From Panicum virgatum (taxonomy: Eukaryota > Streptophyta > Magnoliopsida > Poales > Poaceae): DNA of 64,000 nt. The DNA is taken from contig NC_053146.1 in NCBI RefSeq assembly GCF_016808335.1, positions 27,629,495 through 27,693,494 of the forward strand, in the 5' to 3' direction. Numbering within the stretch: the first letter of the stretch is position 1; each line of letters begins with the position of its first letter. A program made the position numbers and the translations under genes. Positions 58,901 through 64,000 of this stretch are shown here, piece after piece. A model generated the notes under the pieces. That model was not told the origin of the DNA. It was given only the letters and a program-made list of their open reading frames with translations, and ran no database searches.

Positions 58901-61900
58901 GTGGGTACTGCATACGTACGCCTAAAATTCAGATACTACTTTTCTTGTAAAATGCAATTGTTGTACAATAATGAACTAATCTGGAGAGTGTTCTTATTTC
59001 TTTTAATAGCAACTGTGCATGATGTGATTCTTTGTTTCTTTGTGTTAGGACTTTCAGAGATATCCTGACGTATTCTTAGACATTCTGATTTTGTTTACAT
59101 CATTTCAATGTATGTTAATATGACATGTTTATTTTCTGACCAGGGTTTAGATGGTGAAGCTACTGAGCCTATGATTAAAGAACTGGAAGAAGAAAGGGAG
59201 GAATCACAGGATCCTGAAATTGAGTTTGCTATAGCAGGCGCTGTTAGGGAATGCGGAGGCCTTGAGATTATTTTGAGCATGATTCAGGTATGCTGTTTTA
59301 AGCTTACATTGAGTTGGTTATCTTCATCCCTCTCCCTCCAGAGGTAGATTGATCGATTCCACAGCTATTAATATGCGTTTGAAAGAAATTATGTGAATTT
59401 TTGTGTTCCAATCTTTTTAATGAGGCTTGAGATTGACTTATTTTGCATTGTTCTTATTATTTTTGTCAGAGTCTGCGTGATGATGAGTTCAGATCTAATC
59501 AAGAAGAGTTGGCTTCTGTTCTTAACCTTCTGAAGTATTGTTGCAAAATCCGTGAAAATAGATGTGCCTTATTACGTCTTGGTGCTTTGGGTTTACTGCT
59601 TGAGACAGCTAGACGTGCATTTTCTGCTGATGCAATGGAACCAGCTGAAGGTATTCTACTAATTGTAGAAAGTCTTACCATGGAAGCTAATGAGAGTGAC
59701 ATAAGCATTGCCCAAAGTGTGTTTACAACTACTAATGAGGAGGCTGGTGCTGGTGAAGAAGCCAGGAAAATTGTTCTAATGTTTTTGGAGAGACTATGTC
59801 ATCCTTCAGGTGCCAAAAAATCCAATAAGCAACAAAGGAATGAGGAAATGGTGGCAAGGATCCTGCCTTACTTAACCTATGGGGAACCTGCAGCTATGGA
59901 AGCTCTTATTCAACATTTTGAGCCCTACCTTAGGGACTGGACTGAATTTGATCAGTTGCAGAAGCAACATGAGGAGAATCCAAAAGATGAAAGTATAAGC
60001 CAAAAGGTGTCGACGCAGCGATCTGCCGTCGACAACTTTGTTCGTGTCTCTGAGTCACTCAAGACTAGTTCGTGTGGTGAGAGGCTAAAAGAGATTATTC
60101 TGGAGAAGGGCATTACAAAAGCTGCTGTTGAGCATGTGAAGCAAAGCTTTGCTTCTCCAGGACAGACTGGCTTTAGAACAAGTGCAGAATGGACATCTGG
60201 CTTGAAGCTTCCATCTATTCCCCCCATTCTGTCAATGTTGAAGGGACTGGCCAAGGGCCATCTGCCTACACAGAAGTGCATTGATGAAGAAGGCATACTA
60301 CCACTGCTTCATGCTTTGGAAGGGGTGCCTGGTGAAAATGAAATTGGTGCAAGAGCAGAAAATCTTTTGGATACACTGGCTAACAAAGAAAATAACGGTG
60401 ACGGCTTCCTAGGAGAGAAGATTCAAGAGCTGCGACATGCTACAAGGGATGAGATGCGTCGCCGTGCTCTTATGAAAAGAGAGATGCTACTTCAGGTAAC
60501 TCTTGTAGTCTCATCAGCTGCTATGTTTGTGATATTATAGATCCTGTTTTCTGAAGTTTTGTTTTGCTAATATTTCCAACAGTAACTGTTAGGCCCTGGA
60601 TTCTACATATATACACATGCTCATGGGCACTGCCTTTTTCCTTATTTCAGGGAATGGGAATGCGACAAGAATTTGCTTCCGATGGAGGTAGACGTATTGT
60701 TGTATCTCAGCCTACAATTGAAGGTTTGGATGATGTGGAAGAAGAGGAAGATGGTTTAGCATGTATGGTCTGTAGAGAAGGGTATACCTTAAGGCCAACA
60801 GACATGCTGGGTGTCTATGCATTCAGCAAACGAGTGAACTTAGGGGCAACAAGTTCTGGTAGTGGCCGTGGAGATTGTGTTTACACCACTGTTAGTCACT
60901 TCAACATCATACACTACCAATGCCATCAGGAAGCTAAACGAGCTGATGCTGCACTGAAGAATCCCAAAAAGGAATGGGATGGTGCTACCTTGCGAAACAA
61001 TGAGACATTGTGTAATTGTATCTTTCCATTGAGGGGGCCATCTGTTCCTCTTGGGCAGTACACTAGGTGTGTTGATCAGTACTGGGACCAATTGAATTCT
61101 CTCGGACGAGCAGATGGGAGTCGTCTCCGATTGTTGACATATGACATTGTGCTGGTACGTGATTCTGACCCCGGTTGCACATTCTTGTGCTAAAACTAAT
61201 GCAAAATTCTCAATCATACATTTCACTGTAATTCAATTGGTATGGATTGCATTTTTGTTATTATCTAGATTTTGCTTTATTTAACTTCTTGCCTAGGTAT
61301 GAAATCTCTTTGCTGAGAAGTTGAAATATACCATGAAATGCGGAGTCATGTTTTTTATTTTGCCCTGAGAAATCCTTGTTTGCATTGCAATATAAGGATA
61401 GAAACCTTGTTTCTGAAGATTATTTCCAGGCTGGATAGAATATTAATCATTCTTGTTCTTTTTATCTTACATGCTAAAAGTATTTCCTTTAACATCAGCG
61501 ATGTTGGTGCTGTTCCATTCTATGCTAATATGCTCCATGAGTTCATAAATCGCTGACCACACTCATCATAATGTCACATAGAAATTTTCAATGGTTTCTT
61601 GTTACTCAACTTAATAAATAAGTTCCTTTATATCATTAATTTAACTACTATAAATTTGCAAGAGGTAGTGGTCAAGGTGTTTTGGAAGCCATTCTGTTCG
61701 ACTAAGTACAAACTGTTACTTTGGTTGACAGATAGCTGTACAATGATCCATAAAAAAAATTCAAAGTACCATACATAGTACAGAAGATGCTGCTGTGAAT
61801 TATAGAAAGTAATTTTGGGAATCATTTACCTGTTATACTTATCTCATAAAATGGTGCTTTTTTTACCACTAGATGCTGGCACGGTTTGCAACAGGCGCTT

Positions 61901-62685
61901 CTTTCAGCACGGATTGCAAAGGTGGGGGAAGGGAAAGCAACTCGCGGTTTCTTCCATTCATGATCCAGATGGCTTCTCATCTTGCAGATGGAAGTGCCAA
62001 CCAGCAACGTCATGCGATGGCCAAGGCTATCACCATGTACTTGTCCAGCTCTCCATCAACACCGGAATCTCCTATTCGGCATTCAGCATCGGTCTCTGGA
62101 TCCCGTGGTAGTTCAGGTTCCTCCGAGGAGACCGTACAGTTCATGATGGTTTATTCCCTTCTATCAGAGTCATATGAGAGCTGGCTCCAGCACCGACTTG
62201 CGTTCCTGCAGAGGGGCATCTACCATGCATGCATGCAACATAAGCACGGGCGGTCGACCCTCAAGCTGTCCTCTGACTCATCCTCCTTGGCAGTTCGGTC
62301 AGATGAAGGTTCATCCTCTGATACGAGTGAGAACAAGAAGCTATTTACCATCATCCAGCCGATGCTGGTATACACTGGTTTGATCGAGCAGCTGCAACAG
62401 TTCTTCAAGAAGGGCAAATCATCTGGCACGGCCAAGTTGGGTGAGAAAGGCGATTCCGGTGGCAGCCTTGAGAAATGGGAGATCGAAATGAATGAGAAGC
62501 TGGGCAACATGAAAGAGATGGTGGGGCTTTCCAAGGACCTGCTCTCCTGGCTGGAAGACATGACCTCGTCCGATGATCTGCAGGAGGCCTTTGATGTCAT
62601 GGGAGCGTTGACGGATGTATTCTCGAGTGGTCACGCATGTTGTGAAGATTTTGTCCAGGCGGCCATACATGCTGGCAGGAGCTGA
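40909..62685 (+). CDS. BIG: BIG (DOC1/TIR3, UBR4-family E3-like auxin transport protein), 14 exons
   Basis: Exons: 40909-41122, 44758-44864, 45057-45222, 45306-51322, 51436-52044, 52147-52327, 52951-53185, 53299-57843, 57949-58171, 58290-58688, 59144-59287, 59470-60495, 60651-61154, 61873-62685. All introns are GT-AG, and the sum (15,183 nt) is an open frame of 5,060 residues, close to the 5,098 known to me for Arabidopsis BIG. Domains: acidic stretch before residue 1541, UBR box about 1541-1603, WD-like stretch about 1740-2000, ZZ finger about 2566-2615, Cys-rich cluster near 3413, UBR4-type E3 region from about 4660. In Arabidopsis BIG is needed for auxin transport, light and hormone responses; animal UBR4 is an N-degron E3 ligase. 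The ATG has a strong context (GCCATGGCG) and starts an Ala-rich N-terminus. No break is seen. Confidence 0.93.
42757..44087 (+). mobile_element. 5'-truncated RTE-type LINE in BIG intron 1
   Basis: The insert is 42771-44073, flanked by a perfect 14-bp target duplication CCTGTATCTTATTT (42757-42770 and 44074-44087). Decayed frames show a non-LTR reverse transcriptase: [18 protein letters not shown], then [11 protein letters not shown], and a C-terminal region with [10 protein letters not shown] and RLRWFGH. The tail ends in a TTG-rich run, as in RTE elements. Stops and frameshifts make it inactive. It lies in the same orientation as the gene, about 0.7 kb before exon 2. Confidence 0.88.
42771..42835. 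repeat. Fold-back at the 5' end of the LINE
   Basis: Arms 42771-42796 and 42810-42835 are inverted copies of 26 bp with one mismatch and a 13-bp spacer. The right arm is in frame with the LINE coding text (TQNQFGFM); the left arm is an inverted copy of it lying directly at the target site. It appears to be made during 5' end joining of the insertion. Confidence 0.85.
49436..49624 (+). other. UBR-box coding segment of BIG exon 4
   Basis: The Cys/His pattern CYTC, C-CSVC, CHRGH and FCDCGAG matches the UBR box, the zinc-binding fold that in animal UBR proteins reads destabilising N-terminal residues. An Asp/Glu-rich stretch ([12 protein letters not shown]) lies just before it. Confidence 0.85.
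52769..52792 (+). repeat. (CTG)8 microsatellite in BIG intron 6
   Basis: Eight CTG units in an intron between exons at 52147-52327 and 52951-53185. Likely length-polymorphic. Confidence 0.9.
53465..53612 (+). other. ZZ zinc-finger coding segment of BIG exon 8
   Basis: [20 protein letters not shown] and the closing H-KEHPM follow the ZZ finger pattern. The position in the protein (about 2566-2615) fits BIG. Confidence 0.85.
60762..62682 (+). other. C-terminal UBR4-type E3 region of BIG (exons 13-14)
   Basis: [18 protein letters not shown], the [16 protein letters not shown] block and LCNCIFP give the Cys/His positions of the C-terminal E3 module of UBR4-family proteins. Exon 14 continues through [16 protein letters not shown] to the TGA at 62683-62685. 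Catalytic activity of the plant protein is inference from the family. Confidence 0.7.
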
Positions 62686-63027
62686 CCAATTGCATTGAAA
62701 CGACGGAACGTAGGCTCCACGATGTGTTGTGTTGATATATATATGTACCATGTGCCTGGCTGTTTTGTATGAGTAACACCAGCTGTAAACATTATAGCCT
62801 TGTTAGATCAACTGGTTCAAAACTGTACTCTATCTAGTACTTGGTCTTGGCGGCCAACATTCTCGTTATGCTAGCTCCATTCAGCCCAGATGTTTCCAGT
62901 TTTGGCATCCTTAGCTGTAGCTAAAATATGTCACGGGCACATGTTACGGTAGGCTCATTTGAGAAGATGGTATCACCGTTGCAGCAATCAACCACCGAGG
63001 ATGCCACCTATCTACTAGTACCACATA
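62686..63027 (+). other. 3' UTR and downstream sequence of BIG
   Basis: This is the likely 3' untranslated region and flank. No perfect AATAAA is seen in the first 250 bp; plant signals are often weak. No other gene is visible. Confidence 0.45.
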
Positions 63028-63332
63028 GGGTGTGTTTAGTTGGTGAAGTGAAAATTTTTTGGTGTCACATTGAATGTTTGACCAGATGTCGGGAGAGATT
63101 TTCGGACACTAATTAAAAAACTGACTTGGAAACCGTGAGATGAATCTTTGAGGTCTTTGATCGCATCATTAGTACATGTGGTACTGTAGTACTTTATGGT
63201 TAATCATGCTAATTAGGCTCAAAAGATTCGTCTCGTTATGTACATCTAAATTGTGCAATTAGTTTTATTTTTTAATTATATTTAATACTCCATACATGTG
63301 TTCAAGGGGGAGGCAAAAAATTTTTGGGTCCC
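63028..63332. mobile_element. Truncated grass MITE-like sequence
   Basis: GTGTGTTTAGTTGG with AAAATTTTTTGG on the left, CTAATTAGGCTCAAAAGATT and TTTAATACTCCATACATG inside are typical of the very common GTTTAGTT-ended MITEs of grasses. The right end (CAAAAAATTTTTGGG) runs into unrelated sequence and lacks the terminal repeat. Superfamily not assigned. Confidence 0.55.
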
Positions 63333-63700
63333 AGACGTCCGATGGAAATTTTTCCCATCGGACGCTCCGTTGGTCAGCTGCAACATACAAGAAAAACATC
63401 TGCAACATAGAAAACCATCATTTGCAACATCAAAAAACTATTGAAAAAAATTATTAACCATCCATTGATGAAGAGAAAAAAATCTGCCGCAATATCTGTT
63501 TCATGTTGCATGGGATATTTAAATTTCTTATTGAAGACACAACATTCAGATTAAACACTTGCAACAATGCAACGTCTAGATCTGATTTTGCAACATTCAT
63601 TTATAATACTTGCAACATTCCAAAATATCTACTGCAATATTATAAGATACATATTGCCCCATGACCATCTTATGCCCGCCACAGCTTTTGCTCATCTTCA
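63333..63700. repeat. TGCAACAT-rich dispersed repeat with terminal-like inverted repeat
   Basis: A perfect 10-bp inverted repeat (63336-63345 and 63355-63364, CGTCCGATGG) is followed by at least seven scattered TGCAACAT-like words. Similar sequence is dispersed in grass genomes; its class is unknown to me. Confidence 0.45.
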
Positions 63701-64000
63701 ACCTTCAAGAATTGCCCGCCATGGCCACCGCCCTCCTCCGGGCGGCCGGCGCGGCTTACCCTAGCGCGGGACAGCGGCCAGGGCGGGGGGAGGTGCAGGG
63801 GAGCGGCGGCCCAGCCCCCCACCGCGTGCGCCCCATCCAGCACCTTTTAACTGCCGTCGGGTGGCCATGCTGCCGTTTCGGAGCTCCCGTAGGAGCCCTC
63901 GTGCGCCGCCACCCCAGAGCTCCCGTCGAATCGAGCGAAATCAAATCCGAGCGGAACGAGTCCAGGACGATCCGGGTGGAGCAGGCCGTGGATGCACATG
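63701..64000. other. GC-rich end of window, no supported gene
   Basis: The sequence is GC-rich, with small ORFs on both strands that show no recognisable domain. A gene start beyond the window cannot be excluded. Confidence 0.3.

Noticed and set aside
63756..63944. 62-codon minus-strand ORF near the window end
   Set aside because: It is GC-driven, with no domain and no supporting start context.
1..64000. tRNA or rRNA genes
   Set aside because: Only short tRNA-complementary primer binding sites were found; no cloverleaf-capable gene or rRNA segment was recognised by eye.

Overview
The window is nuclear DNA of a grass (Poaceae, probably Panicoideae; species not determined). The evidence is one very large intron-containing plant gene, several families of grass LTR retrotransposons, and a tandem satellite whose core resembles the CentO/CentC centromeric repeats. 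There are no bacterial or organellar genes.

Layout. Bases 1-38460 are a nest of transposable elements inside a 175-bp satellite array (visible at 16636-17204 and 32310-33865). The array has a five-monomer higher-order period that continues in register across a 15-kb insertion. From left to right: (a) a minus-strand, internally deleted chromovirus (Tekay-like) element occupies 1-16635; its right LTR is split by a 10.3-kb Athila-type Ty3/gypsy element (5094-15425, TSD GCGTG). The Athila element has open gag and pol frames and a third ORF with a TATA box in front of it. (b) A solo LTR (17205-32309, TSD GGCAC) lies in the satellite and is itself split by a 13.6-kb minus-strand Tat-lineage element (18508-32080, TSD CATAG). 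The Tat element has decayed gag/pol, an extra RNase H and, on the opposite strand, an acidic-protein ORF and an intron-containing plant-mobile-domain-like gene. (c) A minus-strand LTR of the solo-LTR family (33866-35484), an unresolved TE-like stretch and another LTR fragment run to 38460, followed by chromovirus LTR remnants (38461 to about 39780) and a dispersed repeat.

Bases 40909-62685 hold one complete plus-strand gene in 14 exons, the grass orthologue of Arabidopsis BIG (DOC1/TIR3; animal UBR4 family). The spliced frame stays open through all GT-AG junctions and gives about 5,060 residues with a UBR box, a ZZ finger, a Cys-rich cluster and the C-terminal UBR4-type E3 region. Intron 1 carries a 5'-truncated RTE-type LINE with a 14-bp target duplication and a 26-bp fold-back at its 5' end. 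Downstream are a truncated MITE-like sequence and a TGCAACAT-rich repeat.

The host gene is the only clear cellular gene. The main points for a second look are the satellite higher-order structure near a conserved gene, the third ORF of the Athila element with its own promoter-like and polypurine-tract-like sequences, and the antisense gene cassette carried by the Tat element.
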